Notes: generated by a model from the letters alone, not told the origin. 64,000 bases of DNA from Cyclobacterium sp. (GCF_014762705.1 NZ_JABURL010000095.1:122034-186033); one strand, 5' to 3'; shown: positions 51,334 to 61,298, counted from the first letter of the stretch. Numbers and translations are program-made.

Positions 51334-52377
51334 ATGAATTTAGGGAATGGACATTACGCTTTTTGGAAAGTGCTGCTCCTGCTGGGGTTACCTTTATTTA
51401 GCATTTTACATGCTTCAGCATTACCTTCTGTGGGTGTTGTGCAGGTTTTATTGTCTCCTATGGTGGTAAAGGATACTTCAATTTTTCTTGCAGATCCCAC
51501 TATTTTCTTCCATGGCGACACCTATTATTTATATGGTACCAGTGGAAAGGATGCGGATTTGGGATTTGAAGTGTATGTTTCAAAAGATTTGGAAAAGTGG
51601 GAAAAACCCAAAGGTGAACATGATGGATTTGCCCTAAAACGGGAAGATGTATATGGAGACAAAGGATTTTGGGCACCACAGGTAGTCGAAAAGAATGGCC
51701 GTTTTTACATGGCTTATACTGCGAATGAAAATATCGCCATTGCGGAAGCTGCTCATCCGCTCGGACCATTCCAACAAACCGAAAAAGCACCCTTAGCGGC
51801 CCCTGTAAAACAAATTGACCCATTTATATTTAAGGATGATAATGGTAAATACTTCCTATACCATGTTAGGTTGACCGATGGAAACAGGCTTTTTGTAGCA
51901 GAACTCGCCCATGATTTTTCCACGATCAAGCCTGAAACCCTGACACAGTGTATCGTGGCTGAGGAGGAATGGGAAAATACCCAAAATGCAGGATGGCCCG
52001 TTGCTGAAGGGCCCACCATCATCAAGCACAAGGAGTTGTATTATTTTCTTTATTCTGCGAATGACTTTCGAAATCCGGATTATGCAGTAGGCTATGCCAC
52101 AAGTAAAAGTCCATATGGCCCCTGGAAAAAACACATTGATAATCCTATTCTGAATGGCCAAATTCTGGGAAGTAACGGAACTGGTCACGGGGATTTGTTT
52201 ATTGGAAAAAACAGGGAATTATATTATGTAATGCACACTCATTTTAATGCTAATACCGTGGGGCCGAGACGAACTGCAGTGGTTGAGTTGGATTTTGAAC
52301 TTGTGGAGGGGCAAAATGCCTGCAACTTGGTTTATGTCAAGGAAAGTTTTAGATTTCTTAAAGTCAATGAAAAATAG
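51334..52377 (+). CDS. Glycoside hydrolase family 43-like protein (first of three)
   Basis: An exported 347-aa enzyme: signal peptide (about 10-30, AFWKVLLLLGLPLFSILHASA), then a five-bladed propeller of the GH43/GH117 type. Likely catalytic residues are the base Asp in FLADPTIFFHGDTYYLYG, the pKa-tuning Asp in QIDPFIFKDDNGKYFLYH and the acid Glu in VAEGPTIIKHKELYYFLYSA. GFWAPQVVEKNGRFYMAYTA is also typical. Such enzymes cut arabinose, xylose or galactose residues from plant or algal glycans. No SusC/SusD genes adjoin it. Two more GH43 genes follow on the same strand. Confidence 0.88.
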   Translation: MNLGNGHYAFWKVLLLLGLPLFSILHASALPSVGVVQVLLSPMVVKDTSIFLADPTIFFHGDTYYLYGTSGKDADLGFEVYVSKDLEKWEKPKGEHDGFALKREDVYGDKGFWAPQVVEKNGRFYMAYTANENIAIAEAAHPLGPFQQTEKAPLAAPVKQIDPFIFKDDNGKYFLYHVRLTDGNRLFVAELAHDFSTIKPETLTQCIVAEEEWENTQNAGWPVAEGPTIIKHKELYYFLYSANDFRNPDYAVGYATSKSPYGPWKKHIDNPILNGQILGSNGTGHGDLFIGKNRELYYVMHTHFNANTVGPRRTAVVELDFELVEGQNACNLVYVKESFRFLKVNEK

Positions 52378-52416
52378 CTTTTCCCATGGTTGGGTTCAGA
52401 GAAATAACTATTCGTT

Positions 52417-53475
52417 ATGATTGATTCAAAAAATTCGCAAGAATTAAAGCGTACTATTTCCTTTTTCCTTTTTTTTATTTTCCTTGGTTGTACAGGGTTG
52501 GCTCAGGAGGCGGAAACCTTCACCAACCCCATTCGCAATGGGGCAGATCCCTGGGTATTTCAAAAAGGGGATGATTACTATTATTGTTCTTCTTCAGGAG
52601 GGGGCATAGCCATTTCCCAATCTTCCAGGTTAACCGATCATGGCAGTTTCCAAAAAGTTTGGGATGCGCCAGAGCAAGGATGGAATTCTGCCAATATCTG
52701 GGCCCCTGAATTACATTTTATTGCAGGCCATTGGTACATCTATTATGCTGCAGGGGAAAAATCCGGTGGCCCTTTCATTCACCAGAGATCAGGAGTGTTG
52801 AAATCCAAGGGGGATGATCCTTTTGGCCCTTATGAAGATATGGGGATGTTGTACACTGGAGATGATATATCTGATCCAGGATCTGTAAAATGGGCCATTG
52901 ACCTGACTCCCTTTGATCATGAGGGGCAACTTTATGCCACCTGGTCAGGCTGGGAAGAAAACAGGGATACAGACCGGACCCCCCAAAACCTTTATATGGC
53001 TAAAATGAGTGATCCTGCCACCATCAGCAGCAACCGTGTGAAAATTTCCTCTCCTGAAGAAAGCTGGGAAACCGGCGGTGTTCTGGACTTGAATGAAGGA
53101 CCTCAGGTTTTGAAGCATGAAGATCAGACATTTATCATTTACTCCACCAGGGAATCCTGGCTAAAAGAATACCGGCTGGGTCAGTTGAAATTAATAGCCA
53201 CAAATGCCGATCCCATGATAGCAGGGAATTGGGTAAAAAATGGACCAGTGTTTTTGGGGAACGACACCGTACATGGAGTAGGGCATTGCAGTTTCGCCAA
53301 ATCCCCGGATGGATCCGAGGATTGGATACTCTATCATTCCAAAAAGGGAACGGAACCAGGATGGGATCGGGATATCCGTTTGCAGCCTTTCCATTGGCAT
53401 GTTGATGGCAGCCCGGATTTTGGTGCTCCCGTCCCTGTAGATATACCTTTGGCTGTACCCTCAGGAGAAAAATAA
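52417..53475 (+). CDS. Glycoside hydrolase family 43-like protein (second of three)
   Basis: A 352-aa exported enzyme; signal about 12-30 (ISFFLFFIFLGCTGLAQEA, possibly a lipoprotein box with Cys in FLGCTG). Five-bladed propeller with the base Asp in NGADPWVFQKGDDYYYCSS, ANIWAPELHFIAGHWYIYYA, the tuning Asp in AIDLTPFDHEGQLYATWSG and the acid Glu in DLNEGPQVLKHEDQTFIIYS. The group resembles alpha-L-arabinofuranosidase-type GH43 members. It starts 39 bp after the first GH43 gene and ends 25 bp before the third. Confidence 0.9.
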   Translation: MIDSKNSQELKRTISFFLFFIFLGCTGLAQEAETFTNPIRNGADPWVFQKGDDYYYCSSSGGGIAISQSSRLTDHGSFQKVWDAPEQGWNSANIWAPELHFIAGHWYIYYAAGEKSGGPFIHQRSGVLKSKGDDPFGPYEDMGMLYTGDDISDPGSVKWAIDLTPFDHEGQLYATWSGWEENRDTDRTPQNLYMAKMSDPATISSNRVKISSPEESWETGGVLDLNEGPQVLKHEDQTFIIYSTRESWLKEYRLGQLKLIATNADPMIAGNWVKNGPVFLGNDTVHGVGHCSFAKSPDGSEDWILYHSKKGTEPGWDRDIRLQPFHWHVDGSPDFGAPVPVDIPLAVPSGEK

Positions 53476-53500
53476 TGTAAAAAAACAGCAGATAACCCTT

Positions 53501-55075
53501 ATGAGAAAGATTATTTATCCCTTAATGTCCTTGCTAATTGTAACAGCATGTCAGCAAAAATCAGGAAAGGAGCAGAATGAAACCGATGTAAAGCCCTCAT
53601 CTATTTTCATCACCAACCCGGTTTTACCAGGAGACCGACCGGATCCTACCGTCATTCAGATCGGAGAGGAATTTTATGCTTCCACGACCTCCAATGAATG
53701 GGCACCTTTATTTCCCATTTATAAGTCTTCGGACCTGCAGGAATGGGAATTGGTCAATTATGTGTTCCCTGATGGCGCACCGGAGTGGGCAAAAAATAAC
53801 TTCTGGGCTCCTGAACTTTCCTACGATGAAGCGCAGGGAAAAATATATGCCTACTATACGGCAAGGGACAAGAGCAGCAACAGGCTGAGTGTGGCAGTGG
53901 CCAGCTCCAGTTCTCCAACGGGTATATTTGAAGATCATGGCCCATTGGTCGCCCAGGAGTTTGGCTCTATAGATGCCTACGAGGTGCGGGATGATGATGG
54001 GAAAATCTATGTTTTATGGAAGGAGGACGGGAACAGTAAAGGCCTGCCTACTCCCATTTGGGCCCAGGAAATTAATAAACAGCGGACCCGTTTGATGGGG
54101 CAGCCTGTGGAGCTTTTCAGGAATGACCAGCCATGGGAAAAAAACCTGGTGGAAGGAGTGAGTGTATTTAAAGAAAATGGATTTTTCTATGCTACCTATT
54201 CTGCGGGAGCCTGTTGCGACAAGGAATGCAATTACCAGACTGGAGTGGCCAGATCGAAAAATTTATTGGGTCCCTGGGAAAAATATAGTGGCAACCCCAT
54301 ATTGGCAGACAATGATGACTGGCACTGTGCGGGGCATGGGACGGTGGTAAAAAATGGCCCTGATTATTTCATGCTTTACCATGCGTATAATGATGAGGGC
54401 TCAGTATATGTTGGCAGGGAAGGCGTTTTGGAAAAGCTTACATGGACGGAAGATCAATGGCCGGTATTTGAAAATGAGGCTACCTATAGCAGGGAAAAGG
54501 GAATGATTGACTTTAAAGATACATTTGAGGATGGATTGGATCCGCTATGGCAATGGAGGGTAACTCAGAATATCAAGTTTGATACAGGTGACAATGGGCT
54601 ATTGCTAAAGGCATCTGATGAAAATGAAAATATGGGAAGTCTATTGGTTCAAAGTACCAAATCCACAAATTATGATGTGGAAAGTACCATCAATATGGAT
54701 CAGACAGACGCAAAAGGGGGTGTTTTGCTGGTGGGGGCTGCCAACAATGGTTTTGGTGCCCCAATTGCAGGAATTGGTATTGCTGCAAGCAAGAATGGGC
54801 TGGAGCTTTTTGAGATCAGAGATCAAAAAGAAACCATCCTGCAACAAAAGGGGGTGGTTTTAAAGGGGAAAGTTTCAGTGAAAATGGAAGTAGCTGAAGG
54901 TTATCTTTTGAGTTTTGCCTATAAAACCGAAAACGGAACATGGGAATCTTTTGATCATGTGGCTGACGCCAGCCACCTGGTACCCTGGGGCATGGGATTT
55001 AGAATAGGTATGTTTGCAAAAGGTGCCAAAAGCCGGACCGTAAATTTTATCCAAACCAGTATTGCCAACCATTGA
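53501..55075 (+). CDS. GH43 lipoprotein with C-terminal beta-sandwich (third of three)
   Basis: A 524-aa lipoprotein: signal and lipobox SLLIVTACQQ with Cys at about residue 17. The GH43 propeller (about 30-330) has the base Asp in GDRPDPTVIQIGEEFYAST, the tuning Asp in SIDAYEVRDDDGKIYVLWKE and the acid Glu in VEGVSVFKENGFFYATYSAG. A C-terminal sandwich (about 345-520) starting FKDTFEDGLDPLWQWRVT resembles the GH43 C2 accessory domain found in xylosidase/arabinofuranosidase enzymes. It ends the plus-strand cluster; a two-way terminator follows at 55361. Confidence 0.92.
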   Translation: MRKIIYPLMSLLIVTACQQKSGKEQNETDVKPSSIFITNPVLPGDRPDPTVIQIGEEFYASTTSNEWAPLFPIYKSSDLQEWELVNYVFPDGAPEWAKNNFWAPELSYDEAQGKIYAYYTARDKSSNRLSVAVASSSSPTGIFEDHGPLVAQEFGSIDAYEVRDDDGKIYVLWKEDGNSKGLPTPIWAQEINKQRTRLMGQPVELFRNDQPWEKNLVEGVSVFKENGFFYATYSAGACCDKECNYQTGVARSKNLLGPWEKYSGNPILADNDDWHCAGHGTVVKNGPDYFMLYHAYNDEGSVYVGREGVLEKLTWTEDQWPVFENEATYSREKGMIDFKDTFEDGLDPLWQWRVTQNIKFDTGDNGLLLKASDENENMGSLLVQSTKSTNYDVESTINMDQTDAKGGVLLVGAANNGFGAPIAGIGIAASKNGLELFEIRDQKETILQQKGVVLKGKVSVKMEVAEGYLLSFAYKTENGTWESFDHVADASHLVPWGMGFRIGMFAKGAKSRTVNFIQTSIANH

Positions 55076-55360
55076 TGTATGCATTTTTCAAATAAGGGCA
55101 GCATCTTCATTTGAAACCATTATTAACCTGGGTTCGACTGAATTTCGTTAAAAAGCCGTGGGAATCTCTAGCCAAACGAGACTGCCACATCCTTTCCCAG
55201 CTTCTATACCCACGACAACGGGTTCGCAGTGACAATTCAATTGGTTTTTTCCGACGATCTTAATTCGAACTCAGTTATTAAATTAAACATGGCTCCGCAC
55301 CTGGCTGTTTTTCCATAAAAAAAACCGGAGATTAAAAAGAAACTTGTGTCCAATTAAAAC
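55076..55360 (+). other. Non-coding stretch with possible relic of an intergenic repeat
   Basis: About 285 bp before the terminator, with no gene. The part 55130-55240 contains GTTCGACTGAATTTCGTT, GAGACTGCCACATCC and GGTTCGCAGTGAC, which recall the short GAGATTGCCAC...TCGCAATGAC intergenic repeats seen in many bacterial genomes, in degraded form. CGTGGG (55157-55162) and CCCACG (55209-55214) could pair. The resemblance is from memory, not from alignment. Confidence 0.3.
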
Positions 55361-55395
55361 AAAAAATCCGGGCTGATTATCAGCCCGGATTTTTT
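55361..55395. terminator. Strong bidirectional terminator between convergent genes
   Basis: A 15-bp stem (55361-55375 with 55379-55393) made of AAAAATCCGGGCTGA and its complement closes a 3-nt loop, with A and T runs at both ends. It terminates the GH43 genes on the plus strand and the beta-helix gene on the minus strand, whose stop lies 25 bp away. Confidence 0.92.
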
Positions 55396-55419
55396 TATGT
55401 TTTAATAAATAGCCTGTGC

Positions 55420-58400
55420 CTATTCCACAATCAGCTTGATTTTCTTGATCCAATCTCTTCCGTTGGATACAGTCAGGACATATACGCCAGATTGTATTCC
55501 TTCAAGAGGGATGGTATAGGTGCCAAATCCATCACTTGCAGTTTTGGGGTCGATGCTTTTGATCAGGGCGCCTGAAGTGCTTTGCAGGTAAATTTCACTG
55601 ATTGCAACATCTCTACCCAGGGTAAGCGAGGTTTGGTGTGATGCTGGGTTGGGATAAACCTTGGTTTCAGCAAGTGTTGTCGGTTCGGACGCCTGGATGT
55701 CAAGGATCTGATTTTGGTCTTCGGTTGCCAATCTCAGGCTGGAGGCGTATGCTTCTCCTTCAGGGATCACAGCTATACCAGACAAGGTTGCATTATCCGT
55801 GACAGCGGCCAAGGAAATATCCAGGATACCATCAGTAACTGCAATGGATCTGAAAGTCAGTGTGGTTGGATTGTTGTTGCTTTCCGTGTAGATATCAAAA
55901 TTGGATTTTACCCTTTTGTCTTCAATATAAATATTGAATACCCTGTTGCCGGATCTGGCTGCTGGCCCAAATGATCCAAACCAAAGTTCGTTGTGGTAAG
56001 TAACAACGGTATAGGTCCCGTTTTCTACAGGAATGCTGTAATGAAGGTTATTCGAATACCTTTCAGTAAGGAACATTTTAGAACCGCCAACTGAATAATT
56101 GAAATTGATTTTCGAGGTCCCCGGATAACTGGTATTTCTGTCACCTACATAGGTTTGATTATTGTGTTCGGCCGCCTCGTAGGTTCCTGCATTTAAGAAA
56201 ATGGGTGATTGATTTGGCTTTGATATTCCTGGTTTGATGCTGCCGCCTGAGGACTTGGCTATTAATAAACCGGAGATGGTAGCATTATCTTTGCTGGCAT
56301 TCAAGTCCAGGTTCAGCGCACCATCGGTAACTTCAATATTGTCAAATGTAAGTACAGTTGGAGAATTACCTTTTTCTGCATAAATATCAAAATTGTCTTT
56401 CTTCAATTCACCTTCTATAGAAATATCAAATACCCTGTTTCCGGCAGCTGCCTTTGGTCCAAAAGATCCAAACCACAATTCATTGTGATAGGTTTTTACC
56501 TGATAGGTTCCATTTTCCAAAGGAATTCGTATGCTCATGTTTTTGGCATACCTTTCGGTCTGAAACAGGGGTTCACCGGCTACAGTGAGGTTGAAATTAG
56601 CTGATGGACTGGCGAAATAACTTGTTTTGTAATCGGACACAAAAGTTTTTCCATCGTAGGACACATCTTCTCTGCTGCCTGTATTGATTATCAGGTAATC
56701 TGAATATGTAGCCAATTCTTTATTTTCCGTTGAAGGCACCCCATCGGTAAGGTCGGAAGGAAAGTTGATTGGTTTCTCACTGATTACGATTCCGGAAATG
56801 GAAGCATTGTCTGTGGATGCCGATAAATACAAATTCAGATTTCCATCAGATACCTTTACCCCCTCAAAGGTCAAAACCATTGGTTTGTTTTGGTTTTCCT
56901 TATATAAATCAAAATCTCTCTTCAGGGTATTGTTTTCTATAGCAATATTAAAAACCCGTTGACCAGTCCTACTGGAAGGGCCTTCTTTTCCAAACCATAA
57001 TTCATTGTGAAAGGTATACACATAATAGGTCCCGTTAGGAACAGGGATATTGTAACCAAGAGTCGGTCCAAACCTTTCAGACTGAAAAAGCGCGTAGGAA
57101 CTTGCATTTATTGCTTCATATTCTTTGGAGGTGGTATAAAATTGGTTGTTTTGGTTTTCACCAGAGAATTTAAGGCCGCTCAATTCCGCATCTTCATTAC
57201 TTCCTGCGTTAATAAAAAAGTTGGTCGCAGTAGGTTGGGCAGAAGAAGTAGTTGCGTTTATTTGTATAGCAACCGGAGAAGAGGATGCTTTCTGACCGTT
57301 ATCTGCAGTGGCTACTGCGGATATTTCAAAAGACCCTGAAGGTGGATTTTTCCAGGCAAAGGCATATGGGGGGGACGAAATCGATCCAAGTTTATTTGAC
57401 CCGTTGTAAAAATCAACCTGAGCAATTTCACCATCGGATATGGATGCATCCGCTTCGATCATTATGGTCTCCCCTTGCGTGGTGTTGTAATTGGATTCAG
57501 GCTTGGTCAATTTGACTGTGGGGCTTGCCAATACTTTTTCGATGATTCCGCTACCGCTTTTCAGCAATAAGATGGAGGAATAAGGCTCTATGCTCAGGGT
57601 TTGTGAAAGATATTGGTTGAGCAGTCCCACGAATCCACCCAGGGTAGAAAAGCTTTGTTTTTGTCTACTTGGATTTTTTTCGAATAGGACCTTATCTTCT
57701 GGTTTGGTGACATTGGCCTCTACCTCGTAAAATTCCAGATTATCCATCCACAATACCCCGCTTTCACCAGTTTCGATTTCCATTACCAGCCGGGATTCGT
57801 CCATATCAGCCAGAGCTTGAATTAAAATTTCCTTTTCGCCCTTTTGCCAATTGAGGCCAACTTTGTGTTTATGTGACAGCAGAAACCATGGGGAGGTTCC
57901 CTGTCTGAGGTAAAAAGAGACAGGTATGTTTTTGTCTGCCAGACCAGTGAATTTCAGCATGTAGTATTTTCCTTTTTTCAGTTGTCCGGTCCTTAATGTA
58001 GTCTGACTCGTTCCCTTGGTACTGATTTTTAACGAGCCTCCATCTAATTTCCCACTATCCCATGAGTTGCTGCAATCCGAACAACTAATTAAATTCACAT
58101 CCCGGTCAAAGGTTCCGTTTGCATAGCGGTTGGAACCTATCTTTTCGGTCACCTGATACAAGTTTTCCATTGGCTCTCCTGTTTTGGAGTTCCAGTCATT
58201 ATTGAAGGCACGTTGCCATCCTGATAAATCAAAAAACTTTCGGGCCTCGTAGCTTGAATTGGCATTGTACCTCACTCTGAATCGAAAATTATCGGAAAAA
58301 GGAGCTGAATATTGGTTGTTGTTAAATCTGGCCAATTCTGCTACATCGTTATAAATGGAATGGACGTACACGAAATTCTGAGATGCATCCTTCGCCAGCA

Positions 58401-60012
58401 ATTTATTGTTATCGATTAATGTGTTGGCAAGGGGGTTGCCCATCAGGTCATTTCGTAGAAATATCAGATTTTCTGCATCATAAACGGTATTATTGATCAC
58501 CCGAATATTATCCGTATTGTGCAGATAAATGCCTTTTGTAGCCATATGGCCCACCGTGTTGCCTGATATTTCTACATCCGTAACATTGTCATCCAGATAG
58601 ATTCCCTCGGCCTGGGGTTTGCTTACAAAGTTTTCTATGGTGGTGCCTTCTTTAACGCCGAGACCATTTAAAATAATATTATTGGTAATCTTTCTGTTTT
58701 TGAATCTGGTATTTTTGTGTTGGTAGGTATAAATTCCGCCTCCATCGTTTTTAGTGTAGCAAAAACCGTCGATATAGTTGTACCTCACTTGCGAGTCATT
58801 TCCTCCGAAACGAATGCCGATATAACCTGTTTTTTTGATTTCATTGTATTCGATAAGGTTGTCATCTCCATCAGTGAAAATTGCCAGACCCACATTGTCA
58901 CCGCTTCTTCCATGCCCGGGAAATAGATAGGTGCTATTAATCCTGTTTCCGCGAATAACAGCACTTTGGGAGTTTCTTATATTCATTCCTATATTGTTGG
59001 AATGGCTGACCTGGGAATTTTCTACCTGGAAGTTTGATACGCCTTCAATGAATAAACCATTTTCCCCGGAGAGATCCATTTTACAGTTTATTATTTTTAT
59101 ATCATTCCCTCCTACAAACTGGAAAGCATTTCGGTTAGCTCCTTTAAAATGAAGGTTTTCAAATGTGATATATTTGGCATTACCGGTTTTGTAAACGATA
59201 AAATCAAAGGTACTTACCTCGAGGTCCGTATTGCCAGGATCGCCTCCGAAATAAACACGCAATTTTTTATTCAAAGGGTTGTAATACCATTCGCCATAGC
59301 GGTCCAGCGTACTGGGGTGATCCTGAATGTAATAGCCATATCCAGCTCTGGGCTCATATGAGGTGTCCGGGTTGGGGGAATAATTCACCGTGTTTCCAGA
59401 ATGAGATGTGATCCTGTGCCTGTCAGTAATCCAATAAACTTTTCGAATCACTACCTCACCACCGGTCCAATTAGGACTTGAAGATAACTGGTAATCAGAG
59501 ATGCTGCGGTTTCCTGAATGTGATTCGTAGGTAAGGTATCCTTTTTCCGCTGTATTGGAATTGGGGTATCTTCCCATTTCCTGAGGGATGTCATTAATCG
59601 TTACCATATTTACCTTATGGTTTGGTAACCTGCTGTCCCCAGCTTCATATACGCCGTTTCCTACGGATTGCCAATTCGATAACCTGAGAAGGGAAGTAAT
59701 AACAGGATCGGGTCCGGAACCATAAGCCCCGAATGTAATCGGAGAACCAGCTGTTCCGGAAGTGTTGATCAATATGGAACCATAAAATACATCTCCCCTT
59801 CGAAAGAAGATTTTGTCTCCCGGATTTAAACTGGGGATTATGGCATTTAATTTGTCAATAGATTTCCAGGGACTGTTTGCACTTTGAGCTTGTGACGAAC
59901 TTCTGGAATCGTCACCAATTTCACTCGAGAAATAATAATTGGCTGCCTGTAAGTTTAAGCCGAATAAGATTAAAGTGCAACACAGGATTAGTTTTGATAA
60001 AACTGTATTCAT
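55420..60012 (-). CDS. Large exported beta-helix protein with three malectin-like domains and T9SS sorting domain
   Basis: A 1530-aa secreted protein. Signal peptide 1-24 (LILCCTLILFGLNLQAA). A right-handed parallel beta-helix covers about 25-620: YYFSSEIGDDSRSSS, then many Asn-rich rungs such as NSQVSHSNNIGMNIRNSQSA and NGGGIYTYQHKN-like turns, as in polysaccharide lyases and some glycoside hydrolases. A CBM-like sandwich follows (about 630-762), a bacterial Ig-like domain (about 830-917), three malectin-like carbohydrate-binding repeats (about 932-1080, 1107-1250, 1269-1419) sharing TYxVxTxHNELWFGxxGP, and a type A T9SS C-terminal domain (from about 1447, VYPNPASHQTSLTL). It probably binds and cuts a polysaccharide at the cell surface. 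Substrate unknown. Confidence 0.88.
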   Translation of the reverse strand: MNTVLSKLILCCTLILFGLNLQAANYYFSSEIGDDSRSSSQAQSANSPWKSIDKLNAIIPSLNPGDKIFFRRGDVFYGSILINTSGTAGSPITFGAYGSGPDPVITSLLRLSNWQSVGNGVYEAGDSRLPNHKVNMVTINDIPQEMGRYPNSNTAEKGYLTYESHSGNRSISDYQLSSSPNWTGGEVVIRKVYWITDRHRITSHSGNTVNYSPNPDTSYEPRAGYGYYIQDHPSTLDRYGEWYYNPLNKKLRVYFGGDPGNTDLEVSTFDFIVYKTGNAKYITFENLHFKGANRNAFQFVGGNDIKIINCKMDLSGENGLFIEGVSNFQVENSQVSHSNNIGMNIRNSQSAVIRGNRINSTYLFPGHGRSGDNVGLAIFTDGDDNLIEYNEIKKTGYIGIRFGGNDSQVRYNYIDGFCYTKNDGGGIYTYQHKNTRFKNRKITNNIILNGLGVKEGTTIENFVSKPQAEGIYLDDNVTDVEISGNTVGHMATKGIYLHNTDNIRVINNTVYDAENLIFLRNDLMGNPLANTLIDNNKLLAKDASQNFVYVHSIYNDVAELARFNNNQYSAPFSDNFRFRVRYNANSSYEARKFFDLSGWQRAFNNDWNSKTGEPMENLYQVTEKIGSNRYANGTFDRDVNLISCSDCSNSWDSGKLDGGSLKISTKGTSQTTLRTGQLKKGKYYMLKFTGLADKNIPVSFYLRQGTSPWFLLSHKHKVGLNWQKGEKEILIQALADMDESRLVMEIETGESGVLWMDNLEFYEVEANVTKPEDKVLFEKNPSRQKQSFSTLGGFVGLLNQYLSQTLSIEPYSSILLLKSGSGIIEKVLASPTVKLTKPESNYNTTQGETIMIEADASISDGEIAQVDFYNGSNKLGSISSPPYAFAWKNPPSGSFEISAVATADNGQKASSSPVAIQINATTSSAQPTATNFFINAGSNEDAELSGLKFSGENQNNQFYTTSKEYEAINASSYALFQSERFGPTLGYNIPVPNGTYYVYTFHNELWFGKEGPSSRTGQRVFNIAIENNTLKRDFDLYKENQNKPMVLTFEGVKVSDGNLNLYLSASTDNASISGIVISEKPINFPSDLTDGVPSTENKELATYSDYLIINTGSREDVSYDGKTFVSDYKTSYFASPSANFNLTVAGEPLFQTERYAKNMSIRIPLENGTYQVKTYHNELWFGSFGPKAAAGNRVFDISIEGELKKDNFDIYAEKGNSPTVLTFDNIEVTDGALNLDLNASKDNATISGLLIAKSSGGSIKPGISKPNQSPIFLNAGTYEAAEHNNQTYVGDRNTSYPGTSKINFNYSVGGSKMFLTERYSNNLHYSIPVENGTYTVVTYHNELWFGSFGPAARSGNRVFNIYIEDKRVKSNFDIYTESNNNPTTLTFRSIAVTDGILDISLAAVTDNATLSGIAVIPEGEAYASSLRLATEDQNQILDIQASEPTTLAETKVYPNPASHQTSLTLGRDVAISEIYLQSTSGALIKSIDPKTASDGFGTYTIPLEGIQSGVYVLTVSNGRDWIKKIKLIVE

Positions 60013-60506
60013 TGATATTTAATTTGGTTGGTGTCTGTATATGTCTGATTCTTTTTTAAACAAAATCATCCCCACCTTTGCCTGTGTAATACGGGCATAC
60101 TACTTCACTTCAGTTTGAAATATTACATCAAACCCTGTTAAAAATCTCCCCTGCTAATTGTAATTATTTACTTTTGAAACTAAGCTACTTGGTAGTTAAT
60201 TGGGTAATTAAGTCGATTGCTTTTAGTTCCAAACATTTAAATTTCATGCCAAATGTAAGCAAAGTTTTCATTTCGTTTCCCACCCGATTAAGTCCTTATG
60301 TGTTTAATTTACACAAAAACAGGTTTAAGAAATTTTGAATATATTTTTCAGCATCTAATATTAATAAAAATGCATTTAAAAAACTAAAAATAGCTAGGTA
60401 AAAAATCAACTTTCATATTTTATTGTCTTTCTGATTGTCAAATTCTCACTTAAAAAAAGGAAATCAGCCCCAAAGTGTATAATAACTACACATTTTTTGA
60501 AATGGC
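60013..60506. other. AT-rich promoter region of the beta-helix gene
   Basis: 494 bp between the 5' end of the beta-helix gene and the 3' end of the MOSC gene (both minus strand). It has no supported gene. On the minus strand, TACATTTG at 60257-60250 matches the -7 consensus, but no TTG sits at the right spacing, and it would give a 230-nt leader. The part 60340-60480 is extremely A/T rich. No terminator stem for the MOSC gene was recognised. Confidence 0.4.
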
Positions 60507-61298
60507 TTAAAAGATAATGGGATCACCTATAGCTATCTTTCCTTCTTTCAGAGAAATTAGATTTTGCCCAAAAAGTATTTTCCCCCCACTTTTTCTATAA
60601 TTGGACAAAGTATATAATGGTTCTTTACCTTTCTTACCGGAGTCCAGGTCTATGGTTGTCATGATGCATCGGGCACAGGGTTTTGTGGTTTTGAATGCCA
60701 CTCCCCCTATTTCAAACCGATCCCAGCCATCTTCAGCAAATGCAGGGCCACCGGAGAAAACAATGTTGGGACGGAATCTACCCATAGGGACAGGCTTGTC
60801 CAGCCTGCTGTTGAGATCATCCAGGGAGGATTGGCCGATAATCAGGAATGGCATGCTGTCAGCAAAACTAACATGCTCCCTGTTAACCTGATATTTTTCC
60901 TTAACCCACCGCTTTTCATTCATTCCCATTTTTACCAGTTGACAATCTATGTGCAGGAGATCCGAAAACCATTCATCCGCATCTTGTCCTGCTAAGGAGG
61001 CTTCTATCTGGTCCTCCCATATGGTAACTTTCTTCTTCTTTCCTGAATTCACTGAAAAAGGTAAGCGAAACATAGAGTTTTTATGCAGCTTGTGGCTCAG
61101 CAACAGGTGATCTTTTTTTAATTTGACCTGAAAAAGAGACATCTCCGGGTGGGTTCTCTGGCTTAAAAATTTCCCCTGCCTGTCCACCAGCATCCATTGT
61201 CTGTCATATTGTAAGCCACAAATCTCTACCAGGCTTTCTGTTAACGAAATGGCAGGCAGGGATTTGATTGGGTAAATGTGAATTGATGTGACTTGCAT
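60507..61298 (-). CDS. MOSC domain protein
   Basis: A 263-aa protein with the MOSC N-terminal beta-barrel (about 1-110: IHIYPIKSLPAISLTESLVE, RQWMLVDRQGKFLSQRTHPE) and MOSC domain (about 120-260: RPNIVFSGGPAFAEDGWDR, then KPCARCIMTTIDLDSGKKG with the conserved Cys that binds the molybdenum cofactor sulfur, and ILFGQNLISLKEGKI). It belongs to the YcbX/mARC-like group that reduces N-hydroxylated compounds. No electron-transfer domain is fused (YcbX has a ferredoxin part), so a separate donor is needed. It is divergent from dnaK. Confidence 0.88.
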   Translation of the reverse strand: MQVTSIHIYPIKSLPAISLTESLVEICGLQYDRQWMLVDRQGKFLSQRTHPEMSLFQVKLKKDHLLLSHKLHKNSMFRLPFSVNSGKKKKVTIWEDQIEASLAGQDADEWFSDLLHIDCQLVKMGMNEKRWVKEKYQVNREHVSFADSMPFLIIGQSSLDDLNSRLDKPVPMGRFRPNIVFSGGPAFAEDGWDRFEIGGVAFKTTKPCARCIMTTIDLDSGKKGKEPLYTLSNYRKSGGKILFGQNLISLKEGKIAIGDPIIF

